Part shown: positions 1-11,568 of the stretch, piece by piece
Layout: each line of letters begins with the position of its first letter
Numbering within the stretch: position 1 is the stretch's first letter
From: Hephaestia mangrovi
GTDB taxonomy: Bacteria; Pseudomonadota; Alphaproteobacteria; Sphingomonadales; Sphingomonadaceae
DNA: 64,000 nt
NCBI RefSeq assembly: GCF_019880555.1
Contig: NZ_JAINVU010000003.1
Location: 426,001 to 490,000, forward strand
Direction of reading: 5' to 3'
The notes under the pieces: generated by a model
The model's input: only the letters and a program-made list of their open reading frames with translations
Database searches by the model: none
Told to the model about the DNA's origin: nothing
Made by a program: the position numbers and the translations under genes

Positions 1-44
1 CCGCCGGCCACCACCACGCGCTTGCGCGGGTTGGTCTCGGTCAT
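1..44 (-). CDS. Flavin-dependent tryptophan halogenase-like protein, N-terminus only
   Basis: Only the first 15 codons lie in the window. The ATG at 44 overlaps the stop of the upstream cupin gene by four bases (ATGA). The peptide MTETNPRKRVVVAGG runs into a glycine-rich loop of the kind that binds the FAD dinucleotide in flavin halogenases. In sphingomonads and Caulobacter a TonB receptor, SapC, a cupin-like protein and a 'tryptophan halogenase' commonly form one cluster, and the first three are directly upstream here. The identification therefore rests mainly on gene order plus the short start peptide. These halogenase-like proteins sit in sugar-uptake clusters and need not halogenate tryptophan. 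Confidence 0.6.
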   Translation of the reverse strand, partial: MTETNPRKRVVVAG

Positions 45-1072
45 CGGTTCAGTCTCCCCAGAATACGAGCGCGCAGGCGGCGGGCCGCCAATTCGTCGAG
101 CGGGGCGAGCGGGCCGCGCGCGCCCTCCGGCAGATGCGCGGCGGGATCGCCCTCGCCGAACACATAGTAATCGAAGAGGCCGCGCCAGGCGGCTTTCTCG
201 GCGGGCGGGCGATCACGCAGCGAAAGCAACGCGTGGAGCAGCGTCGTCGTCGGATCGTCGACAAAGGCCGGCACCGCGTCCCACCAGTAATTGACCAGCA
301 CGTTGAACGCGTCGAGCGCCTCGACATGGTGCCACCACAAGGCGGGATAGACGAGCACGTCGCCGGGCTCGAGCTCGGCCACCTCGGCGGCGGCGAGCGC
401 ATCGGCGAAGCGCGGATAGCGCGCCAGATCGGGTGCGGCGAAATCGACCATGCTGACGACCTGCCCACCCGGGGTCGGCTCGAGCGGGCCGGGATAGAGA
501 TTGGCGACCTGATCGGGCGGGAACAGGGTGAAGCGGCGGTGGCCGACCGCGCAGCACGCCGCGTTGTTCGACATGTCGTAATGCGCCGAGGCGATCGTGC
601 GATTGCCGATCCAGATGCTCGCCAGCGGCGGGTATCGATCGAACGTATCGTCGGCCGGATGGAGGTCGTTGGCGGCGCGAAACCCAGGAAGCCAGGTGTC
701 GATATCGGTCGAGCCGATGTAGAAGCTGGCCGGATCGTCAACGGCGATCGCGGCTTCGATCCGCGCCAGGAAATCGGCGAGGGGCGTGCGCTCGGCTGTG
801 AAGTTCATGCCCGTCACATCGGCATTGTAATGGAAGCGACTGCGGATCGCCGGATCGCCGACATAGCCGGTGATCGGGCGGCCGACATCGAACGACAGGA
901 TATGGTCGATCGCCTCGCGCGGCGCGCGCAGGCCGGCCTCGACCAGCGGCCAATCCGAAACCGCGCGCTTGATGATTGCCGGCCGGTTGTCGGCGATCAG
1001 CGCCGCGAGGTCGATGGCGCCGCCGGAAATCTCGCGCGTGCGGCGCTCGATGCGGGGCGCCGGGGCGGTCAC
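41..1072 (-). CDS. Cupin_8/JmjC-like Fe(II) oxygenase-family protein
   Basis: The 343-aa protein fits the cupin-like (cupin_8) family, related to JmjC and FIH-type 2-oxoglutarate oxygenases. An HxD pair is visible at H164/D166 in SAHYDMSNN and a distal histidine at H248 or H249 in PALWWHHVEAL, which matches the metal-binding facial triad. No signal peptide is seen, so it should be cytoplasmic. It starts with a GTG that overlaps the SapC stop by four bases and ends in a four-base overlap with the halogenase-like gene, so the three are translationally coupled. Family membership is fairly secure. Substrate is unknown, and catalysis is inferred only from the retained ligands. Confidence 0.8.
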   Translation of the reverse strand: MTAPAPRIERRTREISGGAIDLAALIADNRPAIIKRAVSDWPLVEAGLRAPREAIDHILSFDVGRPITGYVGDPAIRSRFHYNADVTGMNFTAERTPLADFLARIEAAIAVDDPASFYIGSTDIDTWLPGFRAANDLHPADDTFDRYPPLASIWIGNRTIASAHYDMSNNAACCAVGHRRFTLFPPDQVANLYPGPLEPTPGGQVVSMVDFAAPDLARYPRFADALAAAEVAELEPGDVLVYPALWWHHVEALDAFNVLVNYWWDAVPAFVDDPTTTLLHALLSLRDRPPAEKAAWRGLFDYYVFGEGDPAAHLPEGARGPLAPLDELAARRLRARILGRLNR

Positions 1073-1788
1073 GGCGTGCCGACGTCGCGGCGCAGCTTTC
1101 GCTCGGCGAGCGCAGGCACGTTGCCAAGCGACGAACGCACCCAGATCGCCAGCCGTAGCATATCGCGCGCGTTGAGATCAGCCAGAGCGGCACCGTCGAG
1201 TGCGGCGAGGCGTTCGAGCGAGATGGTGTGGCAATCGGGCACGGTATAGCGCCGGCCGTCGCCGATCTCGACTTCGAGCGTGACCGGCTCGATCAGGCCA
1301 TGCGTGGCAAACGCCGCGAACATCGCGCCTTCGGCCTGGCTGCCGATATAGATACGCTGCAACACCTCGGCGACGCTGTCGAGATAAGCGCTGTTGCCGC
1401 CATGAGGCTTGAAGATCTCGGCGCCATGCTCGCGCGAGACGCGTGGATGATCGGGGTCGATGTGGATCATAGGCTCGCCCGCCTCGCCCGGCGCCGGCGT
1501 GCCGATCGAGAAGGGGCCTCGGCTCATCACCGCCGGAATGGTGCGCGCATCCCAACGATCGCCATCGAGATAAAGATTCTCGCCCGATTCGAAGCCGAGC
1601 AGCACGGTCGCGCGAAAGACTCCCGCGGGATCGCGGCGGAAGACGATGGCATATTCGCGCTGCAGCGCCTCGAACTCGGTCGCGAAGACCGGCGCCTGGT
1701 TGACCGCGTCGCCATAGCGCGCGCCGCGATCGAGCACGACCTTGAGATCGGCGTGATCGACATTGTTGAGCAGGACAGGGCCGGACAT
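1069..1788 (-). CDS. SapC family protein
   Basis: This 239-aa protein matches the SapC family (PF07277) in length and pattern: an N-terminal LLNNVDHADLKV stretch, the central YxxxF-rich region and a C-terminal helical part. The name comes from a Campylobacter S-layer context, but in sphingomonads and Caulobacter the gene usually sits between a TonB-dependent receptor and cupin/halogenase genes, as it does here. Its biochemical role is not known. There is no signal peptide. It follows the receptor gene after an 88-bp gap that holds a strong hairpin (1827-1854), so its expression may be lower than that of the receptor. Confidence 0.85.
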   Translation of the reverse strand: MSGPVLLNNVDHADLKVVLDRGARYGDAVNQAPVFATEFEALQREYAIVFRRDPAGVFRATVLLGFESGENLYLDGDRWDARTIPAVMSRGPFSIGTPAPGEAGEPMIHIDPDHPRVSREHGAEIFKPHGGNSAYLDSVAEVLQRIYIGSQAEGAMFAAFATHGLIEPVTLEVEIGDGRRYTVPDCHTISLERLAALDGAALADLNARDMLRLAIWVRSSLGNVPALAERKLRRDVGTP

Positions 1789-1826
1789 CGCTCTCGCTAT
1801 AGATTGTTTCGAGGCACCATAGACGA

Positions 1827-1854
1827 AGAAGGCCGCCCCGTTGAGCGGCCTTCT
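1827..1854 (-). terminator. Hairpin between TonB receptor and SapC genes
   Basis: GAAGGCCGC at 1828-1836 pairs perfectly with GCGGCCTTC at 1845-1853 around an 8-base loop, with one more A-T pair outside. Read on the minus strand the stem is followed by TTCGTC, not a clean T-run, so partial termination or mRNA stabilisation fits better than a full stop. Its place after the receptor and before the coupled sapC-cupin-halogenase genes suggests an attenuator. Confidence 0.6.
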
Positions 1855-1876
1855 CCCTTTTTGCTTCTGACGCGCG

Positions 1877-4800
1877 TCAGAACTTGTAGCGCGCGCCGAT
1901 CATGTAGCGAGCCGAACCTTCCGACAGATAGAAGGTATTCGACTTCTCGCGGCCATAGGTATGGACGCCTTCCTCGGTCAGGTTGACGCCTTCGAACGAC
2001 ACCGACATGTGCGGCGAGATGTCGTAGTTCAGGCTGAGGTCGAGCTGACCGTACGGCGCCGTGTAGACCGGGCTATGGTAGTTGTCGCGGTTGAGCTGGC
2101 TGAGGAATTTGCCGCGCCAGTTGTACGCGATGCGCGCCGAGAAGCCGTACTTGTCGTACATCAGCGTCGCGTTGGCGGTGTCCGACAAGCCGACCAGCGC
2201 GAACTGATCGACGCTCGGCGGCGCCGCCACGTCGATGCCGACGTCGCCACGAACCAGCGTATAGCTGCCCGAAACGCCGAAACCGGTATCGCCGAGGAAG
2301 TATTGGCCGGCGAATTCGAAGCCATGAATCTTGGCATCGCGGTTGTTGATCGGCGTGTTGACCGAGAAGTTGAACAACGGATCGTTGTTGTCAGCCGTGA
2401 CGTCATACGCACCCAGGACCTGATCGACATAGCCCTGATCGAACGTGTGCGAAGTCGTATCGAAATGCGGCGCCAATTCGGCGTTGGTCGCTGCCACGTC
2501 ACCGTTATTCTTGGTCAGGATCGCCGTATAGGTGAACAGGTTCACATCGGTGATCCCGGCGCCGAACGCCGATTGCAACTGCTCCTTCGCAGTGCCCGAA
2601 CGCGTGCCGGCCTGACCCGAGGTCGGATCGCGCAGGCCGAACAGATTCTCGTTGACCAGCGTGTTGCCGATAAAGTTGTGCACCCATTTCTGGAAGAAGC
2701 CGACCGAGAAATAGACGTCACGGCGCGGATACCATTCGAGGCTGACGTCAATGTTGTCCGAATCAAGCGGGATCAAGCCGGTATTGTTGGAATTACCGCC
2801 AGCGATGCCGCCGAGCGCGGTGGGCCGCGGCGGGGTACCCACCGAGGTCGAGGCGAACAGGCTGCCATAAGGCGCCCGCGCGATCGTCTTGCTGTACGAG
2901 ACGCGCGCCTTCAGTGTGCGGGTGATGTCGAACGCAATATCAACCGACGGCAGGAAGTTGTCGTAGCTGCCCTTGTTGGTGACGGCCTGTTGATCGGTCG
3001 AATAGCTGACCGAGAAATCATTGTCCGCGTTCCACACGATCGCTTGCGGGACCGTCTGGTAGGAAACCGCATAGACCTTCGTGTTCTCGTAGCGCACACC
3101 GGCGACGACGTTGGTCGGAATCCCGGCTACGTGGCCGTCCCAGGTACCCTGGACATAGGCCGCCCAGATCTTCTCACGAACGCGATTGTCGTTGTTGGCA
3201 TCGATGAAATTCTCGTGATCGACGCCGTCGTTGGTGATCCCGATATAGTGATCGTAAAGCGCGTTATAGAGCTTCGTTGCGTCCTCGGTACGGAACGCGT
3301 TGAGCGTGTAGAAATCCGGGTTCGCGCTGTGATGGTCGAACTTGCAGACCGCGCAGAAGTTGAACACCTGCCCCGGCGCCACTGCCTCGATGTCGGGCGG
3401 CAGCGAGTTGCCCCAGTCACCAAGCACCTGGCGCGTATTATACTGCGTCTGACGCGTCTTGGTCTCGCGGTAATCGCCGCCCGCGTCGAAGCGCAGACCG
3501 CCACCGACTGCCCAGCCGGCATCGAGCCGCAGCTCCTTGATCCGCTGCGTCTGCGTCGAATCGAACTGACGCTGAACGGCACCCGACAGGTCGCCGAGAT
3601 CCATGACGCCGTCGCAATTACCCTTGGTGAAGGCAACACCCTTCGGGGTCGAGCTTGCGTAGCAATCGTTGATCGCCTGCAATCCCTGCTGCGGGAAGCC
3701 GCCATCAGTGGTGTAAAGTGAGTGTTCGGCCACGACAGGCGTGTTGAACGCCACGGTAGTCGAGGTCTGCCCATTGGGATTGTCTGGCAGGCTTTCGGCC
3801 TTGCCAAAATGACCGTCAAGCGACAGCGTCAGGCTATCGGTCGGGTTCCACTTCACGTTGCCGCCGATATCGTAGAGGCGGTTCTTCTGGGCGCGATAGG
3901 CCTGTTCGAAGGCGGCATCCTTCACGCCGCTGATCACCTCATGGAGATATTGCGTCGTGGCGATACCGTTGCTGGCATCATCGAACGTCACTTCGTCGAA
4001 CGGGCGATTGAACCAGTTCGACTGGGTCGAGCGGCGTTCGGATTCGCGCAGCTGCGCGTAGAGACCATCGACCGTGACGGTCAGCGAATCGGTCGGCCGG
4101 AACTGCAGCACCGCCTGGCCATTGATCCGCTCACGGCTCGCCTCGGAGAAGTGATAACGGCTGTCGTCGGGAACCGAGACGAGCACGTTGGGATCGGTCG
4201 GCACATTGTTGAGCTTGGTCGACGGCGTGACCGTGCCCGCGCCATCGCTGCTCGTATCGAGGAAGTGCGACAGCGTCATGATGTTCCAGCCGTTGTTGGC
4301 AACGCTGGGGAAGCTGAAATTGCGCTTCTGGTAGCTGCCGAACACCGACACGCCAATGCGCTGCTCGGGATCGCTCCAGCTCACGATGCCGGAGGCCTCG
4401 GGCGTGACCGCGGCACCGCACGAGATGCAGGCATCGGCCGAATTATCCCAATCGGCCTTGACCCCGATGCTGCCGGTCAGCCCAGGCTTGTGCGCATCGA
4501 GCGGGCGGTTGCTGACGACATTGATCGTCGCGCCGATGCCGCCGGAGGGAACCGCCGCGCGGCCGCTCTTGTAGACTTCGAGCGTCTTGACGCCTTCCGA
4601 CGCCAGGTTGGCGAAATCGAACGAGCGACCGAAGCCGCCGGCACCGTCGCCACCCTGATCGCCGCCCACCGCGACGATATTCGATGTGGCGAGCTGGCGG
4701 CCGTTGAGCGTGACGAGGTTATATTGTGCGCCGAAGCCGCGCACCGTGACGGTCGAGCCTTCGCCGTTGATCCGGTCGATCGACACGCCCGGGATGCGCT

Positions 4801-5107
4801 GCAGCGATTCGGCGAGGTTCGTATTGGTGAATTTGCCGATATCCTCGGCGGAGATCGCGTCGACGATGCCGGTCGAATCGCGCTTGATCGCGATCGATCG
4901 CTCGAGCGAGGCGCGGATGCCGGTAACGACAATGTCCTGCGTCGCCTCGGGTGTCGATGCCGTGGCACCGACCTGCGGCGCCGCATCGGCCGGCGGCGCG
5001 GCGTCGGCGGTTTGCGCATAAGCAGCCGACGGCAGCGCCAGACCGGTTGCGATAGCGATAACAGAAGCCGAACGCACGAGACGCGGCGGCAAGGTAATCC
5101 CCCTCAT
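1877..5107 (-). CDS. TonB-dependent outer-membrane receptor
   Basis: A 1076-aa outer-membrane receptor with a signal peptide ending near AYAQ (about residue 32), a TonB-box-like DIVVTG around residue 59, a plug domain (SLQRIPGVSIDR, VRGFGAQYNLVTLNGRQ) and a long barrel ending in the aromatic GARYKF. The size and plug resemble the large sphingomonad/Caulobacter carbohydrate TonB receptors. The start is supported by a strong GGGAGGAG ribosome site before ATG. With the GH3 glycosidases, sugar permease and LacI gene nearby, uptake of a beta-linked oligosaccharide is the likely job; the exact ligand cannot be read from the sequence. A LacI-type operator overlaps the predicted -35 about 95 bp upstream. 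Confidence 0.93.
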   Translation of the reverse strand: MRGITLPPRLVRSASVIAIATGLALPSAAYAQTADAAPPADAAPQVGATASTPEATQDIVVTGIRASLERSIAIKRDSTGIVDAISAEDIGKFTNTNLAESLQRIPGVSIDRINGEGSTVTVRGFGAQYNLVTLNGRQLATSNIVAVGGDQGGDGAGGFGRSFDFANLASEGVKTLEVYKSGRAAVPSGGIGATINVVSNRPLDAHKPGLTGSIGVKADWDNSADACISCGAAVTPEASGIVSWSDPEQRIGVSVFGSYQKRNFSFPSVANNGWNIMTLSHFLDTSSDGAGTVTPSTKLNNVPTDPNVLVSVPDDSRYHFSEASRERINGQAVLQFRPTDSLTVTVDGLYAQLRESERRSTQSNWFNRPFDEVTFDDASNGIATTQYLHEVISGVKDAAFEQAYRAQKNRLYDIGGNVKWNPTDSLTLSLDGHFGKAESLPDNPNGQTSTTVAFNTPVVAEHSLYTTDGGFPQQGLQAINDCYASSTPKGVAFTKGNCDGVMDLGDLSGAVQRQFDSTQTQRIKELRLDAGWAVGGGLRFDAGGDYRETKTRQTQYNTRQVLGDWGNSLPPDIEAVAPGQVFNFCAVCKFDHHSANPDFYTLNAFRTEDATKLYNALYDHYIGITNDGVDHENFIDANNDNRVREKIWAAYVQGTWDGHVAGIPTNVVAGVRYENTKVYAVSYQTVPQAIVWNADNDFSVSYSTDQQAVTNKGSYDNFLPSVDIAFDITRTLKARVSYSKTIARAPYGSLFASTSVGTPPRPTALGGIAGGNSNNTGLIPLDSDNIDVSLEWYPRRDVYFSVGFFQKWVHNFIGNTLVNENLFGLRDPTSGQAGTRSGTAKEQLQSAFGAGITDVNLFTYTAILTKNNGDVAATNAELAPHFDTTSHTFDQGYVDQVLGAYDVTADNNDPLFNFSVNTPINNRDAKIHGFEFAGQYFLGDTGFGVSGSYTLVRGDVGIDVAAPPSVDQFALVGLSDTANATLMYDKYGFSARIAYNWRGKFLSQLNRDNYHSPVYTAPYGQLDLSLNYDISPHMSVSFEGVNLTEEGVHTYGREKSNTFYLSEGSARYMIGARYKF

Positions 5108-5200
5108 AGCTCCTCCCTTCAGGTTCGGCCGACAGGGTGCGGCCGGGTGTTGTTAAAACAAGCGATTGTGATCCCGCTTGGCGCCATGCCTACGATTCCA

Positions 5201-5215
5201 GACAACGATGTCAAC
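5201..5215 (-). promoter_or_regulatory. LacI-type operator over the TonB receptor -35 box
   Basis: On the minus strand the site reads GTTGACATCGTTGTC. The core GACAnCGnTGTC is an inverted repeat with the central CG typical of LacI-family operators. TTGACA inside it is a consensus -35, and a TAGGCA-like -10 follows 16 bases later. The same element, inverted in its two variable bases, lies in the GH3 intergenic region at 7614-7628. Binding by the LacI protein at 11565-12587 is inferred. Confidence 0.65.
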
Positions 5216-5258
5216 TTGAAACCGTGGCGTTACGCGGCGGGAATGGGTCGTAAACGTC

Positions 5259-7550
5259 CTATCGGCGCGCTTTTTCGGTAACGTGTTGCGGTAATGTGAC
5301 GGTCTCACTGGCGATCGACGTCACCGCATCGGTGCCGAGCGTGAGGCGATAGGCGCCGCCGGGAAGCACCCACTTGCCATCACGCCAGGCGGCGATCGCG
5401 CGCGGATCGAGCGTCACCGTTACGCTTTTGCTCGTGTGCGACGCCAGTTTGACGCGCTGCCAGCCGACCAGCCGCGCGGGCGCGTCGCCCGCCGCCGCGT
5501 AAAGCTGCGGCAGCGCGACGCCGGCGCGATCGCCATCATTGCGCACCGTCACCGTTGCCGATGGCTGCGCACCGCCAGTGAAATGCGCGTCCGAATAGTT
5601 GAAGCGCGTATAGGTCAGCCCGTAACCGAACGGGAACAGGGGCTTTTCGCCCTGCCCGGCATACCAGCGATAACCGACATTGGCGCCTTCGTGATAATCG
5701 ACCGGGAACGGCCTGAGCGCGCTCGTGTCGCCCGCACCGGCATTGCTCGCCGAATCGGGTCCGGCGCCGCCGGCGGGCGTGACGGGATGCGGGCGCGGCA
5801 ATTGCGCTTCGCTGGCCGGGAAGGTCATCGGCAAGCGGCCGGCGAAATCGACCTCGCCGAACAGCAGCCGCGCGAGCGCCTGACCACCGCGCTGGCCGGG
5901 ATACCAGGCCTCGACCACCGCCGGCACGCGATCGAGCCACGGCATCAGCGCCGGGCCGCCGGTTTCGAGCACGACGACGCTGTGCGGATTGGCGCCGGCC
6001 ACCGCGTCGATCAGCCGATCCTGATTGTCGGGCAGCGCGAGCGTCTGGATATCCTCGGCCTCGGTGCGCCATTGCGTGGCGAAGACGATCGCGACATCGG
6101 CATTACGCGCTGCGGCCGCCGCGGCAACGGGGTCGTCGCCCGACACATAAGTAACCTCGGCGCCGGGCGCGAGCGCGCGGATCGCATCGAGCGGCGAGGA
6201 ATCGTGCCAGGTGATCCGCGCGAATGAGGCGGCGGGGCCGCTTTTGAGCGGAATTTCGACCGGCACGCCGCCAACCGACCGGACCTGCGACGAGCCGCCG
6301 CCCGACAGCACGCCGACATCGGCATGACCGCCGATCAGCACGATCTTCCGGGCCGTCTTGGCCAGCGGCAGCACGCCGTCCGCGTTCTTGAGCAGCACTA
6401 TGCCCTGCTCGGCAACCTGCTGCGCGACGGCGGCATGCGCGTCATAATCGATCGGCTGCGCGGTGGCCGGCGTCGGGTGGTCGTAAAGGCCGCTGGCGAT
6501 CACGCCGGTGAGGATGCGCGTGACCATCTGATCGAGGCGCGCTTCGGGCACGCGCCCGGCGGCGATCGCTTCCGCCAGCGGCTTGCCGAAATAAATTTGC
6601 TTGTCGAGCTCCTGCCCCGATTCCTGATCGAGCCCGGCGAGCGCGGCCTTGTCAGTCGAATGCACACCGCCCCAATCGGACATTACCCAGCCGGGATAGT
6701 CCCATTGGTCGCGCAGCACCGTCGTCAGCAAATACTTGTTTTCGCAGTCCCAATCGCCATTGACGAGATTGTAGCCGCACATCACCGAACCGGGCTCGCC
6801 GGCATCGATGCCGATATGGAAAGCGCGCAGGTCGCTATCCTCGAGCGCGGCGCGATCGATCCGCGAATCGGCAAGCATGCGATCGGTTTCCTGCGCGTTG
6901 AGCGCATAATGCTTGATCGTCGAGACGATGTGGTTCGACTGTACGCCGCGGATATGCGCGCCGACCATCACGCCGGCGAGCAGCGGATCTTCACCGAGAT
7001 ATTCGAAATCGCGCCCGCCCCAGGCGTCACGCGTGAGGTTGACGCCGCCGGCCAGCAGCACGTTGAAGGTCTTGGCGCGTGCCTCGGCACCGATCATCGC
7101 GCCGCCCCGATAGGCGAGATCGGGATCGAAGGTCGCGGCGGTGGCGAGGCTCGAGGGCAAGGCGGTGGCAACGTCGCCCTTGCGCTGCTCGACCTGATTG
7201 GCGACGCCGAGGCTCGCGTCGCTTTCACGCAGCGTGGGAATGCCGAGCCGGGGAACGCCGGGGATATAGCCGGCCGACGGGATCATGTCGGCGGGCGCCG
7301 GCTTCGTCATCGGCGGAAACAGGCCGTGGACATAACGCAGTTTCTCGTCGCGGGTCATCGCCTTGACCAGCGCAGCGGCACGATCGGCGGCGGGGCGCGA
7401 CGTATCCTGCCAGACCGGCGCCGACTGACCGGCCTGAGCGGCAGTGGGTGCGACGAGCACCGCGCCCGCCAGCGCAGCGGCAACCAGCATCGCCGACGAC
7501 ACCGCATGCCGCTTATGTGCCCTGAACTGCCGCCCGCGATCGGCGGCCAC
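5259..7550 (-). CDS. Secreted glycoside hydrolase family 3 beta-glucosidase
   Basis: The GTG at 7550, preceded by GGGGAGCAGGC, is preferred over an ATG at 7565 whose purine tract lies directly against it; the product is then 763 aa. A signal peptide ends near AAQAG. GH3 N- and C-terminal domains follow, with the nucleophile Asp292 in VMSDWGG, KHYALNAQE upstream and LLKNADGVLPL at the start of the second domain. A C-terminal fibronectin-III-like domain is present. The overall order resembles thermostable beta-glucosidases (BglX/BglB type), which release terminal beta-linked glucose or xylose in the periplasm. It is divergent from a second GH3 gene, with a shared operator between them, and lies upstream of the TonB receptor on the same strand. 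Confidence 0.9.
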   Translation of the reverse strand: MAADRGRQFRAHKRHAVSSAMLVAAALAGAVLVAPTAAQAGQSAPVWQDTSRPAADRAAALVKAMTRDEKLRYVHGLFPPMTKPAPADMIPSAGYIPGVPRLGIPTLRESDASLGVANQVEQRKGDVATALPSSLATAATFDPDLAYRGGAMIGAEARAKTFNVLLAGGVNLTRDAWGGRDFEYLGEDPLLAGVMVGAHIRGVQSNHIVSTIKHYALNAQETDRMLADSRIDRAALEDSDLRAFHIGIDAGEPGSVMCGYNLVNGDWDCENKYLLTTVLRDQWDYPGWVMSDWGGVHSTDKAALAGLDQESGQELDKQIYFGKPLAEAIAAGRVPEARLDQMVTRILTGVIASGLYDHPTPATAQPIDYDAHAAVAQQVAEQGIVLLKNADGVLPLAKTARKIVLIGGHADVGVLSGGGSSQVRSVGGVPVEIPLKSGPAASFARITWHDSSPLDAIRALAPGAEVTYVSGDDPVAAAAAARNADVAIVFATQWRTEAEDIQTLALPDNQDRLIDAVAGANPHSVVVLETGGPALMPWLDRVPAVVEAWYPGQRGGQALARLLFGEVDFAGRLPMTFPASEAQLPRPHPVTPAGGAGPDSASNAGAGDTSALRPFPVDYHEGANVGYRWYAGQGEKPLFPFGYGLTYTRFNYSDAHFTGGAQPSATVTVRNDGDRAGVALPQLYAAAGDAPARLVGWQRVKLASHTSKSVTVTLDPRAIAAWRDGKWVLPGGAYRLTLGTDAVTSIASETVTLPQHVTEKARR

Positions 7551-7613
7551 GCCTGCTCCCCGCATCCCCTACCTCTTATTATGCCAATTGGTGAGCGCTA
7601 AATCGACAAGACC

Positions 7614-7628
7614 GACATCGTTGTCAAC
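7614..7628. promoter_or_regulatory. LacI-type operator between the divergent GH3 genes
   Basis: The plus strand reads GACATCGTTGTCAAC. It matches the site before the TonB receptor except for the two bases that invert with the palindrome. On the minus strand TTGACA is a consensus -35, followed 17 bases later by GATTTA as a possible -10 for the leftward GH3 gene. It lies about midway between the two start codons, so one repressor could control both directions. Confidence 0.65.
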
Positions 7629-7675
7629 AGCGGATTTGCGCGATAGGAACGCCGAAACCAAAGCGGGAGAGGATA

Positions 7676-10147
<2,472 letters not shown>

Positions 10148-10157
10148 CCATCGCTCC

Positions 10158-10248
10158 CGTCACCCCGGACTTGTTCCAGGGTCGACCGTGCAACACGTCC
10201 GGCCGGCGCGACTGGACAAGTGGATGCCGGAATAAGTCCGGTATGACG
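10158..10248. repeat. REP-like inverted repeat element
   Basis: Two 26-base arms (10158-10183 and 10223-10248) are near-perfect reverse complements; each has the CCGGACTT-TTCC core with CGTCA at the outer end. They flank about 40 bases. Elements of this look are common between genes in sphingomonads. It follows the GH3 stop directly and could act as a terminator or mRNA-end structure. An open frame continues through it into the permease gene, but its translation is not protein-like. Confidence 0.75.
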
Positions 10249-10329
10249 AATGGGTGCGTGAACGCCCGGACCGATATCGCCCCGTTGCGCAGGGCGCGCG
10301 ATCGGCTACAGTTCGCGCCTGTGACCACC

Positions 10330-11568
10330 ATGCTGCCCGCCGATCCCGCCGAACAGCGCGCGCGGCGCCTGTTCCGGCTTTCGATCGGCATCTATTTCAT
10401 GGGTGGGTTCCTCGTCTCGCTGGTCAGCCTGCTGGTGCCGCGATTGAAGTTGTTGATGGGGCTTGATTACTTCCGTGCCTCGCTGGTCCAGCTCGCGTTC
10501 CATTCGAGCTATCTGCTGTTCGCACTGCCGATCACCGCGATCCTCGTCAGGATCGGCTACATGCGGGGCATCTCGCTCGGCCTCGGGGTGATGGGGCTGG
10601 GCTGCCTGGCGCTGATCGCCGCGACAACAATGACCAATTACCCCGCCGTGCTGCTTGCCCTGCTGGCGCTGGCGGGCGGCATCACCTTCCTGCAGATCGC
10701 CGGCAATATCGTGATCGCCGTGGTCGAGCCCGGCAATCGCGCGATCCCGCGGATGACGCTGCTCCAGGGGTTCAATTCGATCGGCACGGTGCTCGCCCCG
10801 CTCGCCGGATCATCGTTCCTGCTCGCCGAGGACAGCGTGACCGGGCACGATCATTCGCTGATGCTGGCGGTGCCGTTCATCGCCTCGGCGCTGGTCGTCA
10901 CCGTGCTGGCCTGGGGGTTCGCGCGCCATCGCGAGCTGCTCCGGCCGCTGCCCGCGCCGCGCCGCATCCCCCTGCACGAGCTCGGCGCAGTGCTGGCCGA
11001 CCGGCGACTGCTGGCCGGAACCGTGGCGATGTTCGGCTATGTCGGCGCCGAGGTGACGATCGGCACCTATCTCGCCAATTATCTGGTGCGCGGCGACGTG
11101 CTGGGGCTCGCGCCGGTCGATGCCGGGCGGCTCGTCGCCCTCTATTGGGCCGGCGCGATGGTCGGGCGGTTCGCCGGCGCCATGGTGCTGTCGCGATGGG
11201 CACCGCCGCGCGTGCTTGTGGCGGCCGCGATCGGCGCGGCGATGCTGGTGCTCGCCGCGATGGGCGCGACCGGTACTGGCGGCGCCGTAGCGCTGATCGC
11301 GGTCGGGCTGTGCAATTCGATCATGTATCCGACGCTGTTCGCGCTATCGCTGCCCGATGACGAGACGCGCGCACCCTATGCCTCGATGGCACTGTGCATG
11401 GCGGTGGTGGGCGGCGCGGTGATCCCGGTCGTCACCGGCGCGATCGCCGATGCGCAAGGGCTGCGCAGCGCGTTGGGCCTGTCAGCGGTCTGCTATGCCG
11501 GCATCGCGCTGTTCGGCTGGGCCTGCAGCGCGATCTGGCGGCGCGAGCCCAAGGCGATAGCGGCGTGA
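10330..11568 (+). CDS. FHS-family sugar MFS permease
   Basis: The 412-aa product has about 12 hydrophobic segments and fits the FHS (fucose/glucose-galactose:H+ symporter) branch of the MFS: LLQGFNSIGTVLAPLAGS matches that family's central signature, and the first helix starts in IGIYFMGGF. The start is placed at ATG 10330 (GTG 10321 is possible) because upstream sequence is a repeat element. It should carry the monosaccharides released by the GH3 enzymes across the inner membrane. The stop overlaps the LacI start by four bases, so permease and repressor are coupled. Confidence 0.85.
   Translation: MLPADPAEQRARRLFRLSIGIYFMGGFLVSLVSLLVPRLKLLMGLDYFRASLVQLAFHSSYLLFALPITAILVRIGYMRGISLGLGVMGLGCLALIAATTMTNYPAVLLALLALAGGITFLQIAGNIVIAVVEPGNRAIPRMTLLQGFNSIGTVLAPLAGSSFLLAEDSVTGHDHSLMLAVPFIASALVVTVLAWGFARHRELLRPLPAPRRIPLHELGAVLADRRLLAGTVAMFGYVGAEVTIGTYLANYLVRGDVLGLAPVDAGRLVALYWAGAMVGRFAGAMVLSRWAPPRVLVAAAIGAAMLVLAAMGATGTGGAVALIAVGLCNSIMYPTLFALSLPDDETRAPYASMALCMAVVGGAVIPVVTGAIADAQGLRSALGLSAVCYAGIALFGWACSAIWRREPKAIAA

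Noticed and set aside
1961..3721. A 586-codon plus-strand frame opposite the TonB receptor
   Set aside because: Low-complexity Arg/Val/Asp composition and full overlap with an unmistakable receptor gene; a codon-bias shadow.
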